The position numbers were made by a program, and so were the translations under genes. 64,000 nucleotides of DNA from Neptuniibacter pectenicola (GTDB lineage: Bacteria; Pseudomonadota; Gammaproteobacteria; Pseudomonadales; Balneatricaceae). Of the stretch, positions 24,500 through 33,908 are shown piece after piece (positions within the stretch are counted from its first letter, which is position 1; each line of letters starts with the position of its first letter). Location: NCBI RefSeq assembly GCF_001597735.1, contig NZ_LUTS01000002.1:186001-250000 (forward strand), in the 5' to 3' direction. The notes beneath the pieces were generated by a model, which saw nothing but the letters and a program-made list of their open reading frames with translations, ran no database searches and was not told the DNA's origin.

Positions 24500-25486
24500 T
24501 TAGGCGGCTACGCCATTATTTAAAGCGCTATCGAAATAGTCCTCGATAGAGGCGGCCTGATCTGCTGCTGTTTCAATGATGTTAAATTGTTTACGAAAGC
24601 TGTTTCCGTTAGCGGTATCCTGCAAGTACCAACCTACGTGTTTACGCGCAATGCGCACACCTAAGTATTCACCGTAAAAAGCATGTAACTCTTGCACGTG
24701 CTCTAACAGAATGTCCCGGATCTCCTCCAGCTTGGGAGGGGGCAGAATTGTACCTGTTCTTAAATAATGATCAATCTCTCTGAACAACCAAGGCTTACCT
24801 TGAGCGGCTCGACCAATCATGACCGCAGAACAGCCCGTATGCTGAAGTACTTTCAATGCCTTTTCGGGTGATGTGATATCACCGTTTGCGAAAACGGGCA
24901 TCGAGATAGCTTCACTAATACTGGCGATGGTGTCGTACTCTGCTTCACCTCTATATCCGCAGCTGCGCGTACGGCCATGTACAGCGAGTGCTTGGATACC
25001 TGCATCTTCAGCAATACGTGCCACGGTTAGGGCGTTTTTATTTGTTGTATCCCAACCGGTTCGTATTTTGAGTGTTACAGGTACATCGACGGCGGAGGTT
25101 ACTGCGTTGAGAATATCGTTTACGAGTTGCTCATCTTTCAGTAACGCGGACCCTGCCGCCTTGTTGCAGACTTTTTTAGCGGGGCAGCCCATATTAATAT
25201 CAATAATTTGAGCGCCACGTTGAACATTCATGATCGCTGCATCAGCCATCATTTCAGGATCTCCACCTGCAATTTGAATAGAACGAGGTTCTACTTCACC
25301 GGTATGGTTTAAGCGGTGAGCAGATTTACGTGATTTCCATAATCGGGTATCTGAAGTCACCATTTCTGACACAACTAGGCCTGCACCCATGCGTTTACAT
25401 AACTGGCGGAAAGGCCGGTCGGTAACGCCTGCCATTGGTGCCAAAATTACTTGGCTGTCAATGGTGTATGGGCCAATAGTAAACAT
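24500..25486 (-). CDS. dusB: tRNA-dihydrouridine synthase B
   Basis: FMN enzyme reducing uridine in tRNA. 328 residues in a TIM barrel: 'VILAPMAGVTDRPFRQLC', 'DINMGCPAKKVCNKAAGSAL' with the catalytic Cys of MGCPAKK, 'LAVHGRTRSCGYRG', 'VFANGDI' and 'AVMIGRAAQGKPW'. First gene of the dusB-fis unit; a promoter is visible about 80 bp upstream. Confidence 0.96.
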   Translation of the reverse strand: MFTIGPYTIDSQVILAPMAGVTDRPFRQLCKRMGAGLVVSEMVTSDTRLWKSRKSAHRLNHTGEVEPRSIQIAGGDPEMMADAAIMNVQRGAQIIDINMGCPAKKVCNKAAGSALLKDEQLVNDILNAVTSAVDVPVTLKIRTGWDTTNKNALTVARIAEDAGIQALAVHGRTRSCGYRGEAEYDTIASISEAISMPVFANGDITSPEKALKVLQHTGCSAVMIGRAAQGKPWLFREIDHYLRTGTILPPPKLEEIRDILLEHVQELHAFYGEYLGVRIARKHVGWYLQDTANGNSFRKQFNIIETAADQAASIEDYFDSALNNGVAA

Positions 25487-25567
25487 ACTGTGCCTTAAAA
25501 AATGGTTAAAAAAACACCCGCAGTATCACGAATGACACTGTTAATAGAGGTATCTGGGAGGCGGATA

Positions 25568-25596
25568 ATCATACTCCTAAGGAGCAAAGTCTCCAA
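25568..25596 (-). promoter_or_regulatory. Sigma70-type promoter of dusB-fis
   Basis: On the minus strand TTGGAG (25591-25596) and TATGAT (25568-25573) are separated by exactly 17 bp. Transcription would start near 25561, about 75 nt before the dusB ATG. Confidence 0.6.
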
Positions 25597-25637
25597 GGAT
25601 TTTTTGATGATTTTTTGTACAATTCGAGCTTGATTTT

Positions 25638-26570
25638 TTATTGCTCAGGCGCTAGTAGCTCGACCGTATAATTAATTGCACGCGTGCTGGGTAGCATGAG
25701 TTCAAGTGAGACCTGGACTGGTTGATTGATCGGCATTAAGGGGGCGTTATCGTCAATTAGATTGAGATAGCTGGTGGGCTGAAAGGTACGCTGAGCGATG
25801 GTCCGTCCCTTTAGATCGGAGAACGTCAGTTTAAGCGCGGGGAAGGATTGCTTAAAGGGGGCGCTGTTCAGCAGAATTAAGTTGGCACTAATTGCGCCCT
25901 CTATTTTATCGTGAGGGGCGATCACTAATTTTTGGTTTTGGATTTTATCCAGTTTAAAGCGCGGTGGGATATGACAGTCTATCTGCTGGCACACTACGCG
26001 GTAAACGTCTTGATAGGGTGCTTGCCAGTAAAGTTCAGCGCGATTAAACCATGCGTATTGTGCAACGATTCCGATGATTGCCAGTAGTAGGGTTAACAAC
26101 CAGAGTAGGTTTTTTTGTGGCGCTTTTTTAGGGGAGGATGAGAGTACAATCGCTTCCCTTTCGATGGTTAAGGTTGGTATAGGTGTGTTAGGTTCAGCGG
26201 CTGTTTTTATGGCGATTTCATACCGTTGAGTCGGTTGTTTTTTTGTGTGGAGCTGCTGATCGGTTAATTTGTTGTTTGTTTCGTCTGCTGTGTTGTTGTG
26301 GGGATGAGCAGGTGCTGTGTCGGGGGGCGCCGGAATGGTTCTGCTCTGTTGCGCTTCCGCTGGGTTAGTTGCCGAGTGAGTGGGTGCTTTATCTGATGGG
26401 TGAATTGCCGTGCTGACAGGATCGCTTTTTTCTTCATGCTCGGTAGCTGAAAAGACGTTTAGACAGTTCCCGCACCGGACCTGCCCATGGGCAATTTTTA
26501 GTTGCCCATGGGTCACTTTAAACTGTGCTTTACAGTGGGGGCATGTGGTAATGATGCTGTCTTTAAGCAT
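25638..26570 (-). CDS. Zinc-ribbon, DUF3426-containing membrane protein
   Basis: 310 residues. The N-terminus has an MJ0042-type zinc ribbon: two CxxC pairs, 'TTCPHCKAQFKV' and 'VRCGNCLNVFSA'. A long Thr/Pro-rich linker precedes one membrane span ('LLWLLTLLLAIIGIVAQYAWF'), then the DUF3426 domain ('VYRVVCQQIDCHIPPRFKLDKI', 'LILLNSAPFKQSFPALKLTF'). This family is regularly found between prmA and dusB-fis in gammaproteobacteria; its function is unknown. Starts 13 bp after prmA, so the two are co-transcribed. Confidence 0.92.
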   Translation of the reverse strand: MLKDSIITTCPHCKAQFKVTHGQLKIAHGQVRCGNCLNVFSATEHEEKSDPVSTAIHPSDKAPTHSATNPAEAQQSRTIPAPPDTAPAHPHNNTADETNNKLTDQQLHTKKQPTQRYEIAIKTAAEPNTPIPTLTIEREAIVLSSSPKKAPQKNLLWLLTLLLAIIGIVAQYAWFNRAELYWQAPYQDVYRVVCQQIDCHIPPRFKLDKIQNQKLVIAPHDKIEGAISANLILLNSAPFKQSFPALKLTFSDLKGRTIAQRTFQPTSYLNLIDDNAPLMPINQPVQVSLELMLPSTRAINYTVELLAPEQ

Positions 26571-26582
26571 AAGGCGTTGGCA

Positions 26583-27479
26583 TTACCCTTTTTTTGTTCC
26601 GGTCACTCTTATCCATCCCTCTTTTTCAGCGACGGGGTCAAGATCAAACCATGTTGAATAAGCGGCTCTGATCTCTTCCTCTTGTGCGCTCAATAAGCCT
26701 GAGAGGCATAATTTTCCCTTCGGTTTAATTAGGCTAGCAAGGGTAGGGGCCAGTTGAACCAACGGGCCAGCTAAAATGTTGGCGACCAGTGTATCGGCGA
26801 GGTCTGTCGGTGCATTTTCTGGTAAAAAGACGTGAAGTATATCGTCGGCTAAGTGGTTGCGAGACAGGTTATCTTTGGTGGCTTGGAGTGCTTGTGGGTC
26901 AATATCTACGCCAATAGCTTTGTTGGCACCGAGCAGAAGGCCAGCAATGCCTAAAATACCGGAGCCGCAACCGTAATCAATAATATATTGGCCATCTAAT
27001 GTTTGTGCGTCTAGCCACTCTAAGCATAATGCAGTTGTTGGGTGTGTACCTGTGCCAAAGGCTAAGCCTGGATCAAGTAAAAGGTTGACCGCTGAGGGGT
27101 CAGGAATCTCTTTCCAGCTTGGGCATACCCAAAGGCGACGACCGAACTGCATCGGGTGGTAGTTATCCATCCACTCACGTTCCCAATCCTTGTCTTCCAA
27201 TATCTCTGCATGGATTTGCGGCGTTGATATCGCGGGGAAAAGCTGCGCATGGGCCTGTGTTAAAAAGCGAAGCGTTTGCTCAAGGTTATGCTCGGCGGCA
27301 AATAGGCCAGTGATTGTGGTGTTACTCCAAAGGGGAGTCGTACCTAAATCAGGTTCGAATATAGGTTGATCTTCACTGTCTTCAAAGGTGACGGCTGCAC
27401 ATCCGGCGCTTAATAATAGATCTTCGTAAGCTTCAGAGTTCTCGGGATTAGTTTTAATTTTTATTTGCAGCCAAGGCAT
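26583..27479 (-). CDS. prmA: Ribosomal protein L11 methyltransferase
   Basis: SAM-dependent lysine/alpha-amino trimethylation of L11. 298 residues: N-terminal substrate-binding domain ('MPWLQIKIKTNPENSEAYED'), linker, then the methyltransferase fold with 'LLDPGLAFGTGTHPTTALCL', 'IIDYGCGSGILGIAGLLLGA' (motif I) and 'ANILAGPLVQLAP'. Typical length and position at the head of the prmA-DUF3426-dusB-fis run. Confidence 0.96.
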   Translation of the reverse strand: MPWLQIKIKTNPENSEAYEDLLLSAGCAAVTFEDSEDQPIFEPDLGTTPLWSNTTITGLFAAEHNLEQTLRFLTQAHAQLFPAISTPQIHAEILEDKDWEREWMDNYHPMQFGRRLWVCPSWKEIPDPSAVNLLLDPGLAFGTGTHPTTALCLEWLDAQTLDGQYIIDYGCGSGILGIAGLLLGANKAIGVDIDPQALQATKDNLSRNHLADDILHVFLPENAPTDLADTLVANILAGPLVQLAPTLASLIKPKGKLCLSGLLSAQEEEIRAAYSTWFDLDPVAEKEGWIRVTGTKKG

Positions 27480-27570
27480 GATTCATTCTTCCATATCGGA
27501 CAGTTAGACTGGGCAATAGTATCAGTGATCAAGGGTTGGATGAATAGTTAGACGTTGTGCTGGAGCAATA

Positions 27571-27597
27571 AAAAACCCGCTTGGTAGCGGGTTTTTT
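27571..27597. terminator. Terminator after accC
   Basis: AAAAACCCGC-ttggta-GCGGGTTTTT stem (27571-27580 / 27587-27596). Symmetric A and T runs allow termination from either side; here it ends the aroQ-accB-accC transcript. Confidence 0.9.
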
Positions 27598-27611
27598 ATT
27601 GGCATGGGAGA

Positions 27612-28952
27612 TTATAAGCCGAGTTTCTTCTCAAGGTAGTGGATATTAACCCCACCCTCTTGGAATCTACAGTCTCTTACAATCTCTTGCTGAAGCGCTA
27701 TATTGCTTCGTATTCCGTCAACAAACATCTCGTCTAACGCAATGGTCATACGTTTCAATGCTGTCTCACGATCTTCACCATAACTGATAAGTTTGGCGAT
27801 CAGTGAATCGTAATGAGGCGGAACGGTATAACCGTTGTAGATGTGTGAATCTACACGAATGCCGTTACCGCCTGGAGCATGAAAGTGCTTGATCGTACCT
27901 GGGCTTGGAAGAAACGTTTTAGAATCTTCTGCGTTGATACGGCACTCAAACGAATGGCCCTGTATTTTTATATCTTCCTGTTTAAAGGAAAGCGGTAATC
28001 CAGACGCGATACGTAATTGCTCTTTTACAATATCAACACCGGTAATCATCTCTGTAACCGGGTGTTCAACCTGAACACGTGTGTTCATTTCAATAAAGTA
28101 AAAGCCGCCATTTTCGTATAAGAACTCAAATGTACCTGCGCCACGGTAACCAATTTTGATGCAAGCATCGACACAGGCTTTAAGTACTTGTGCGCGAGCC
28201 TCTGGGTCTAAGTGAGGTGCGGGTGCTTCTTCGACCACTTTTTGGTGACGGCGTTGCATTGAGCAATCACGGTCATAAAGGTGGATCGCATTCCCTTGAC
28301 CGTCAGCCAGAACCTGTACTTCTACGTGGCGTGGGTTCTCGAGATATTTTTCCATATATACCGTGTCATCACCGAATGCCGCAGCGGCCTCGGATTGTGT
28401 CACGTGAATGGAGTTAATAAGTGATGCTTCGGAATGGACAACACGCATACCGCGTCCGCCACCACCGGCTGCCGCTTTGATAATAACCGGGTAGCCAATG
28501 CGTTCAGCAATTTTATAGGTTTGCTCTGTATCATTATCTAATGCGCCGTCAGAGCCGGGAACTGTAGGTACACCCGCTTCTTTCATCGCTTCGATGGCTG
28601 AAACCTTATCACCCATTAAGCGAATAGTTTCCGCTCTTGGGCCGATAAATGTGAAACCTGAACGTTCAACTTGTTCAGCAAAATCAGCATTTTCCGCTAA
28701 GAATCCATACCCAGGGTGGATACCAACTGCATCGGTAACTTCAGCCGCCGCAATGATGGAGGGGACATTCAGATAGCTTTTTGCTGATGATGCAGGACCT
28801 ATGCATACAGCTTCATCAGCTAAGCGGACGTGCATGAGATCTTTGTCTGCTTGAGAGTGGATCGCAACAGTTTTGATATCCAACTCTTTGCAAGCGCGCA
28901 GAATACGAAGCGCAATTTCGCCTCGGTTCGCTATGACTACTTTATCTAGCAT
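27612..28952 (-). CDS. accC: Biotin carboxylase subunit of acetyl-CoA carboxylase
   Basis: Carboxylates biotin on AccB using ATP and bicarbonate. 446 residues, ATP-grasp: '[20 protein letters not shown]', '[17 protein letters not shown]', '[17 protein letters not shown]', '[18 protein letters not shown]' and '[18 protein letters not shown]'. Follows accB by 31 bp in the conserved accBC operon. Confidence 0.97.
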   Translation of the reverse strand: MLDKVVIANRGEIALRILRACKELDIKTVAIHSQADKDLMHVRLADEAVCIGPASSAKSYLNVPSIIAAAEVTDAVGIHPGYGFLAENADFAEQVERSGFTFIGPRAETIRLMGDKVSAIEAMKEAGVPTVPGSDGALDNDTEQTYKIAERIGYPVIIKAAAGGGGRGMRVVHSEASLINSIHVTQSEAAAAFGDDTVYMEKYLENPRHVEVQVLADGQGNAIHLYDRDCSMQRRHQKVVEEAPAPHLDPEARAQVLKACVDACIKIGYRGAGTFEFLYENGGFYFIEMNTRVQVEHPVTEMITGVDIVKEQLRIASGLPLSFKQEDIKIQGHSFECRINAEDSKTFLPSPGTIKHFHAPGGNGIRVDSHIYNGYTVPPHYDSLIAKLISYGEDRETALKRMTIALDEMFVDGIRSNIALQQEIVRDCRFQEGGVNIHYLEKKLGL

Positions 28953-28983
28953 CGAAAGTGATCCTTGCTTATGCGTTATTGGC

Positions 28984-29451
28984 TTAAACGATAGTTACAA
29001 GAGGCTGATCGTATTCAACCGGCTGACCATCCTCGACAAGAATAGCTTCAATTACACCACTCTTATCCGCTTCAATCTGGTTCATCATCTTCATCGCTTC
29101 CACGATACAGATAACGTCACCGGCTTTAACTGTTTTACCTACTTCGATAAATGCAGGAGAGCTAGGTGATGGCGCGCTGTAGAATGTGCCAACCATAGGT
29201 GACTGTACAACGTGGCCTGCAGTGATAGGCGCGTCACTTACTGCTTCGGCAGGAGCCGCCGCAACAGGAGCCGCTGCAACAGGAGCCGCTGCAACAGGTG
29301 CAGGCATAGGGGCTGTAGGATATGGGGCAACTACTTGTTGGGCCGCGCCACGACTTATGCGCACGGATTCCTCGCCCTCTTTGATCTCAATTTCGTTGAT
29401 GTTGGATTCTTCCAACAACTCAATCAGTTTTTTGACTTTGCGAATGTCCAT
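28984..29451 (-). CDS. accB: Biotin carboxyl carrier protein of acetyl-CoA carboxylase
   Basis: 155 residues. The N-terminal dimer region ('[19 protein letters not shown]') is followed by an Ala/Pro linker built of three 'APVAA' type repeats and the biotinyl domain with '[15 protein letters not shown]', where the Lys of EAMKM carries biotin. Lies 39 bp after aroQ. Confidence 0.97.
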   Translation of the reverse strand: MDIRKVKKLIELLEESNINEIEIKEGEESVRISRGAAQQVVAPYPTAPMPAPVAAAPVAAAPVAAAPAEAVSDAPITAGHVVQSPMVGTFYSAPSPSSPAFIEVGKTVKAGDVICIVEAMKMMNQIEADKSGVIEAILVEDGQPVEYDQPLVTIV

Positions 29452-29490
29452 TCTGATCTCAGTCTCTCTAAAGCAACAATAATTAGTGAT

Positions 29491-29928
29491 TTAAGCAATC
29501 TGTTTTATGACAGACTGCAAAGCAAATTCGTATCCTTGGGCGCCAAAGCCACAGATAACACCCTGTGCCACATCCGATAGGAATGAATGGTGGCGAAATG
29601 TTTCTCTGGCATGCACATTGGACAAGTGAACTTCAATAAATGGAATGTTCACTCCCAATAAGGCGTCGCGTAAAGCAACGCTTGTGTGCGTAAATGCGGC
29701 CGGATTAATAATGATAAAAGCAATCGCTTCCTGCTGAGCTTGGTGTATTCGCTCAAGCAAAACGTATTCTCGATTACTTTGACAATGTAATAGTTCGTGG
29801 CCTTGATCTTGTGCTTGCAGTATCAGCTTTTGGCAAATATCGTCCAGGGTTTCAGTACCGTAAACTTCAGGTTCACGGGTGCCCAATAAATTTAAATTTG
29901 GGCCGTTTAATAACAGGATTTTTGCCAT
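29491..29928 (-). CDS. aroQ: Type II 3-dehydroquinate dehydratase
   Basis: Third shikimate-pathway step. 145 residues: '[21 protein letters not shown]' (catalytic Tyr at the end), '[20 protein letters not shown]', '[21 protein letters not shown]' (catalytic His). Directly upstream of accB, a common gammaproteobacterial order. Confidence 0.97.
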   Translation of the reverse strand: MAKILLLNGPNLNLLGTREPEVYGTETLDDICQKLILQAQDQGHELLHCQSNREYVLLERIHQAQQEAIAFIIINPAAFTHTSVALRDALLGVNIPFIEVHLSNVHARETFRHHSFLSDVAQGVICGFGAQGYEFALQSVIKQIA

Positions 29929-30163
29929 GGTTTATTCCTGAAAATGGACAGAGCAGCTTAATCAACCGCTATAGTTTGCCGTAGTCTTTTTCTCTTGTCT
30001 ATAATTTAGCAAGTTTTTGCTGTTTTAGCGCTTTTTTACCGAAAATGTCTTCTTAATCAAAGCTAAGACTGAATATAAAATGAATATTTGCTGCAGATGT
30101 GTATAAGAATTTCTTGATATTAATCCTTTTGGCTATGGTTTTGCCCTTTTGCCATCAAGATTG

Positions 30164-30190
30164 TTGACGTTCACTTCATAATTATAGATA
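30164..30190 (+). promoter_or_regulatory. Candidate promoter region of the ParA-like gene
   Basis: The 311-bp gap 29929-30239 between divergent aroQ and the parA-like gene holds a TTGACG at 30164-30169. The TA-rich 'tatagata' (30183-30190) follows at a shorter than ideal distance. No other element was recognised in the gap. Confidence 0.35.
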
Positions 30191-30239
30191 TTGCAATGCA
30201 GTAGCAGTGTTTTTTGTGTGGGATTGGTGGAGAAAAATA

Positions 30240-31016
30240 ATGGCGATAGTTAAGCGCGTAGTTTTCAATCAGAAGGGCGGCGTTGGCAAGTCGAGTATTG
30301 CGGTGAATTTAGCAGCGATTAGTGCGGCGCGAGGTCTTCGTACCTTAGTGATTGATCTTGATCCTCAATGTAACTCGAGTCATTACTTATTGGGTGAAGG
30401 TTATCAAGATATAACACCTGATATTAAGGACTTTTTTGAGCAGGCGCTGACCTTTCAAATGAAGCCTAATGGACCGGAGCATTATATACATGCAACGCCA
30501 TATGAAAATTTAAGTGTAATGCCCTCTAACTCAGACTTAGGTGATTTGCAGTCTAAGTTAGAGTCTAAGCATAAAATTTATAAGCTAAAAGATGCTATCG
30601 ATGCGCTGTCAGAGCAGTACGATGCTGTTTATATCGATACGCCGCCCGCCTTTAATTTCTTTTCATTGTCCGCATTAGTTGCATCGGAACGTTGTTTGAT
30701 TCCATTTGATTGTGATGAGTTTGCTCGACAAGCGTTGTACAGCTTATTAGCTAATGTGCATGAGACGCGTGAGGATCATAACGGGGAGCTTAAGGTTGAG
30801 GGAATTGTGGTAAATCAGTACCAGCCGCGTGCGGGCTTGCCAAAGCGTATTGTTGAAGAGTTGTTAGATGACAACCTTCCCGTGCTTGAAGCGAAAATAT
30901 CGGCCTCGGTAAAAATGAAAGAATCACATGACGAAACGCGGCCGCTGATTCATATGGCGCCAAAGCATAAATTAACGCTTCAGTTTATTGATTTGTTTGA
31001 AGAGTTATCACGCTAA
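30240..31016 (+). CDS. ParA/MinD-family ATPase, orphan
   Basis: 258 residues from the ATG at 30240 (GGAG 8 nt upstream); the frame extends to 30207 without a ribosome binding site. Deviant Walker A 'NQKGGVGKSSIAVNLAA', 'LVIDLDPQCNSS' and 'YIDTPPAFNF' define the ParA family, which positions DNA or protein cargo on the nucleoid. No parB, minE or chemotaxis gene is adjacent, so this is an orphan ParA. Relatives next to housekeeping genes in marine gammaproteobacteria are common, but I cannot name the cargo. Ends with a terminator. Confidence 0.9.
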   Translation: MAIVKRVVFNQKGGVGKSSIAVNLAAISAARGLRTLVIDLDPQCNSSHYLLGEGYQDITPDIKDFFEQALTFQMKPNGPEHYIHATPYENLSVMPSNSDLGDLQSKLESKHKIYKLKDAIDALSEQYDAVYIDTPPAFNFFSLSALVASERCLIPFDCDEFARQALYSLLANVHETREDHNGELKVEGIVVNQYQPRAGLPKRIVEELLDDNLPVLEAKISASVKMKESHDETRPLIHMAPKHKLTLQFIDLFEELSR

Positions 31017-31035
31017 TCATCTAACTTATCAAAAG

Positions 31036-31069
31036 GGCAGTAAGGCGGGTATCTGGCGTCTGCCTTTTT
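31036..31069 (+). terminator. Terminator of the ParA-like gene
   Basis: GGCAG / CTGCC stem with further inner pairing, followed by TTTTT. Its T-run touches the stop codon of the small minus-strand ORF. Confidence 0.55.
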
Positions 31070-31166
31070 AGCTTTGCTTTTCGATATCTTCAGTATTTTT
31101 GCGTAGGCTTAGTATCCAAACTACAAGGAGCGGGATGCTTACTGCCAGTATAATAATTTCAGCCAT
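31068..31166 (-). CDS. Small single-span membrane protein, 32 residues
   Basis: This frame starts at ATG 31166 with GGAAG 6 nt upstream and ends at TAA 31068. The product begins 'MAEIIILAVSIPLLVVWILS' and ends in a charged tail ('LRKNTEDIEKQS'). One membrane helix plus a charged C-terminus is the standard layout of small regulatory membrane proteins (CydX, CcoQ or YnhF type). No homologue can be named from here. No other gene occupies 31017-31377. Confidence 0.5.
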   Translation of the reverse strand: MAEIIILAVSIPLLVVWILSLRKNTEDIEKQS

Positions 31167-31377
31167 TGAGCTTCCAAATCAAAGTACGGATATTCGATTC
31201 TAATTGGATTATAAAGTGGGGCAATAGAAAGTTTTTCAAGGAAATGTGATTATTTGTTGCCTGATTCATGCTGGCTGGAGCTGTGGATAAATCAGGCTCA
31301 AGTGTGTGAATAATGCCGCTGCACCTAAAGTTTATTAGCATATTCGTTTGCTCTTTAGGTGCAGGGTGATTGCTTTC

Positions 31378-31833
31378 TTAACAGCCCTTATCGCCGCTAC
31401 AAGCGAGTGTTTCCGCTGCAGGGACCGCGCTGCCTATTTTTAACTTCCCTTGGTGTTCTCCGACAAAGAGCGTGCTTGTTGTGCGTTTGCCTTTGTTATT
31501 GATGTAGACAATGTTGAGCTGACCCGATGGTTTTAAATTGAGCTCATATTTTTTGCCATCTTGAACGTAGGAGGGTGGGGTGTTTTTAGCAATAGGGTCG
31601 ATGTAGATACGGCGGATCTGTTTGCCTTTAAAATTTGATTTAATGTACTTTTGCAGCGAACGGCGGGATTCTTTATCAACGCCTTCCCAATTGATGAGAT
31701 TGAATATGCCTTGAGCATCGCGGCTGGCAAAGGAATTAAGGTAGTTTTGTACGAATAAACTATTCTTATCAGCTATGGCCATGCTGGACATTAAAAGGCT
31801 AATAACGCATATGCAAAGTTTGGGAAGTGTCAT
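31378..31833 (-). CDS. Periplasmic protein of unknown function
   Basis: 151 residues with a signal peptide (cleavage near 'SSMAIA'). The mature part begins with a helical NTF2-like stretch ('FVQNYLNSFASRDAQGIFNL') followed by strands ('KYELNLKPSGQLNIVYIN') and ends with two cysteines ('ETLACSGDKGC') that could form a disulfide. It stands alone, with about 210 bp between it and the ppa gene. I do not recognise a named family. Confidence 0.75.
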   Translation of the reverse strand: MTLPKLCICVISLLMSSMAIADKNSLFVQNYLNSFASRDAQGIFNLINWEGVDKESRRSLQKYIKSNFKGKQIRRIYIDPIAKNTPPSYVQDGKKYELNLKPSGQLNIVYINNKGKRTTSTLFVGEHQGKLKIGSAVPAAETLACSGDKGC

Positions 31834-32000
31834 TATTCACCTCTATTTTTATATTTTCCCTGAGACAGCTAGGCTAAGTATATCTATTTTTACTGATACG
31901 TGAAGTGGTAACTTAAAATTAAGCACGATTGACGGTGAGATTTAAGCGTTCTTGGGGAGGCGTGTGGTGGTTGACTAGTGTGGCTACGGTTGTAGACATA

Positions 32001-32029
32001 AAAAAACCTCGCCATGGCGAGGTTTTTTA
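32001..32029. terminator. Terminator downstream of ppa
   Basis: AAAAAACCTCGCC-AT-GGCGAGGTTTTTT, a near-perfect inverted repeat with T-runs on both strands, just past the ppa stop. Confidence 0.92.
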
Positions 32030-32046
32030 TACTGAAGCGGGCTAAA

Positions 32047-32580
32047 TTATTTAGCGGCTTCGTAAGCTTTTACGCCTTCAACAATAGCGGCGCGTGCAGC
32101 GTCTGCATTGCCCCAGCCTTCAACTTTAACCCATTTGCCTTCTTCAAGGCCTTTGTAGTTTTCGAAGAAGTGTTTGATACGGTCTAGCTCAAGCTGTGGA
32201 AGGTCTTCGATATCCTTAACGTCACGGTAAGCTTTAGTTAGCTTGTCGTGAGGTACAGCAATAAGTTTAGCGTCTTCGCCTGCTTCGTCAGTCATGTTTA
32301 ATACGCCTACTGGGCGACAACGAATCACGGAGCCTGCAATAACGGGGTAAGGTGTCATAACCAGTACATCTACAGCATCGCCGTCATCAGCAAGCGTGTT
32401 GTTGATATAACCGTAGTTTGCTGGGTAGAACATTGGTGCCGCCATGAAGCGGTCAACGAAGATTGCGTCTTCTTCTTTCTCAATCTCATATTTGACCGGA
32501 GAGCTATCTGCCGGAATTTCAATAATAACGTACAGATCGTTCGGTAGGTCTTTACCTGCGGGTACTTGTGCGAAGCCCAT
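32047..32580 (-). CDS. ppa: Inorganic pyrophosphatase (soluble family I)
   Basis: 177 residues hydrolysing PPi to phosphate. Signatures: '[19 protein letters not shown]', '[23 protein letters not shown]' (metal-binding Asp cluster), '[13 protein letters not shown]' at the C-terminus. Single gene with its own terminator. Confidence 0.97.
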   Translation of the reverse strand: MGFAQVPAGKDLPNDLYVIIEIPADSSPVKYEIEKEEDAIFVDRFMAAPMFYPANYGYINNTLADDGDAVDVLVMTPYPVIAGSVIRCRPVGVLNMTDEAGEDAKLIAVPHDKLTKAYRDVKDIEDLPQLELDRIKHFFENYKGLEEGKWVKVEGWGNADAARAAIVEGVKAYEAAK

Positions 32581-32682
32581 AATTGTCTTCCTGTAAACTG
32601 TTTTAAAAAAGTTATATCTAAGTCGGATTATAAGCGCAGCATGGGACGCTTAGAATACTACTTAAAGCTGAAACGGGTCGTT

Positions 32683-33684
32683 TTAAGTATTTAATTTTGC
32701 CGCACGACCATCGCTAGATTCAGAATGGTAGGTGAGCAAGGTTTCAACTTCTTTACTTGAGCCCAATGCTACAGAGCAGCGTTGGTGAATATGTTTAGGC
32801 TCTAAGTCGAGAATATTTTTATAGCATGTGCTTGAAACGCCACCGGCTTGCTCGATAAGCATACTCATCGGGTTACCTTCATACATAAGGCGGAGTTTTC
32901 CGGGTTTGCTGGAATCACGGCTATCCCATGGGTAGGCAAAAATACCACCACGGGTTAATACACGATGCACTTCTGCAACCATGGAGGCGATCCAACGCAT
33001 ATTGAAGTTTTTGCCGCGTGCGCCTTCCTCGCCTTGGAGTAAGTCGCCAATGTAGTTACGCATCTCATCTTCCCAGAAACGGTGGTTTGACATGTTGATG
33101 GCAAACTCATTGGTTTCTTTAGGAATGGTGACCTGTTGGCGGGTAAGGATGAAGTCGCCTGTATGGGCCAATGTGAAGAAGTTTACGCCGTGACCGGTTG
33201 ATAGGGATAAGATAGATGATTGACCGTAAAGTACATAACCTGCGGCAACTTGCTTACGACCGCATTGCAGGTATGCTTCATCTTTTGTTGGGTCCATGCC
33301 TTCTTCAATCTCGAGTACTGAGAAGATGGTGCCTACTGAAACATTGATGTCGATATTGGACGAGCCATCTAACGGGTCGAAGATGACAAGGTATTTACCG
33401 TTCGGGTTACCGCCAACGGGGTGATCTTCCTCTTCAGAGGCAATACCCGCCACGAGCGCGTTGTCGAGTAAAAACTTTTTAAGCAGATCATTTGCTATAA
33501 CGTCCATTTTTTTCTGGGTTTCACCCTGAACGTTAGTGTTATCCGTTGATCCTAGAACCCCGGCTAATTCGCCTTCACGAAGTTGGATGGCAACCTCTTT
33601 ACAGGCAAGCATTAACGTGCCAATCAAATCGACTAATTTGTCTTCGGTTTCCTGTTGTTTCAGGAACTGGCTCAGGAGCAGCAT
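32683..33684 (-). CDS. fbp: Fructose-1,6-bisphosphatase class 1
   Basis: Gluconeogenic phosphatase of 333 residues. 'GIASEEEDHPV', 'VIFDPLDGSSNIDINVSVGTIF' (metal-binding DPLDGSSN motif), 'YPWDSRDSSKPGKLRLMYE' and 'EQAGGVSS' are diagnostic. Divergent from mpl, as often in related marine gammaproteobacteria. Confidence 0.96.
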   Translation of the reverse strand: MLLLSQFLKQQETEDKLVDLIGTLMLACKEVAIQLREGELAGVLGSTDNTNVQGETQKKMDVIANDLLKKFLLDNALVAGIASEEEDHPVGGNPNGKYLVIFDPLDGSSNIDINVSVGTIFSVLEIEEGMDPTKDEAYLQCGRKQVAAGYVLYGQSSILSLSTGHGVNFFTLAHTGDFILTRQQVTIPKETNEFAINMSNHRFWEDEMRNYIGDLLQGEEGARGKNFNMRWIASMVAEVHRVLTRGGIFAYPWDSRDSSKPGKLRLMYEGNPMSMLIEQAGGVSSTCYKNILDLEPKHIHQRCSVALGSSKEVETLLTYHSESSDGRAAKLNT

Positions 33685-33908
33685 TCTCGTATTATCTCGC
33701 AGATAGAATAGTTGAAAAGTTGGGCGAGAATTTTACGTGAAACTTAGAGGAAATGCATTGTTTGTGGCGCATTTTAGGCGCTTTATTATAAGATTTTCCG
33801 CTGGATCGCGGATAATGTTTGGTGGACAAGTTACCGCGCCCGCAAAACTGTTATGATAGACCGATATATTTGCTCATTTTTTATTATTTATTAGCCGGAG
33901 TTTGGACG

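Noticed and set aside
30240-31016. ParA as evidence of a plasmid or integrated element
   Set aside because: No parB, rep gene or centromere-like repeats; flanked by aroQ-accBC and ppa-fbp housekeeping genes.
33819-33908. N-terminal extension of Mpl
   Set aside because: Residues before [10 protein letters not shown] do not resemble the family, and the TTG at 33909 has a good ribosome binding site.
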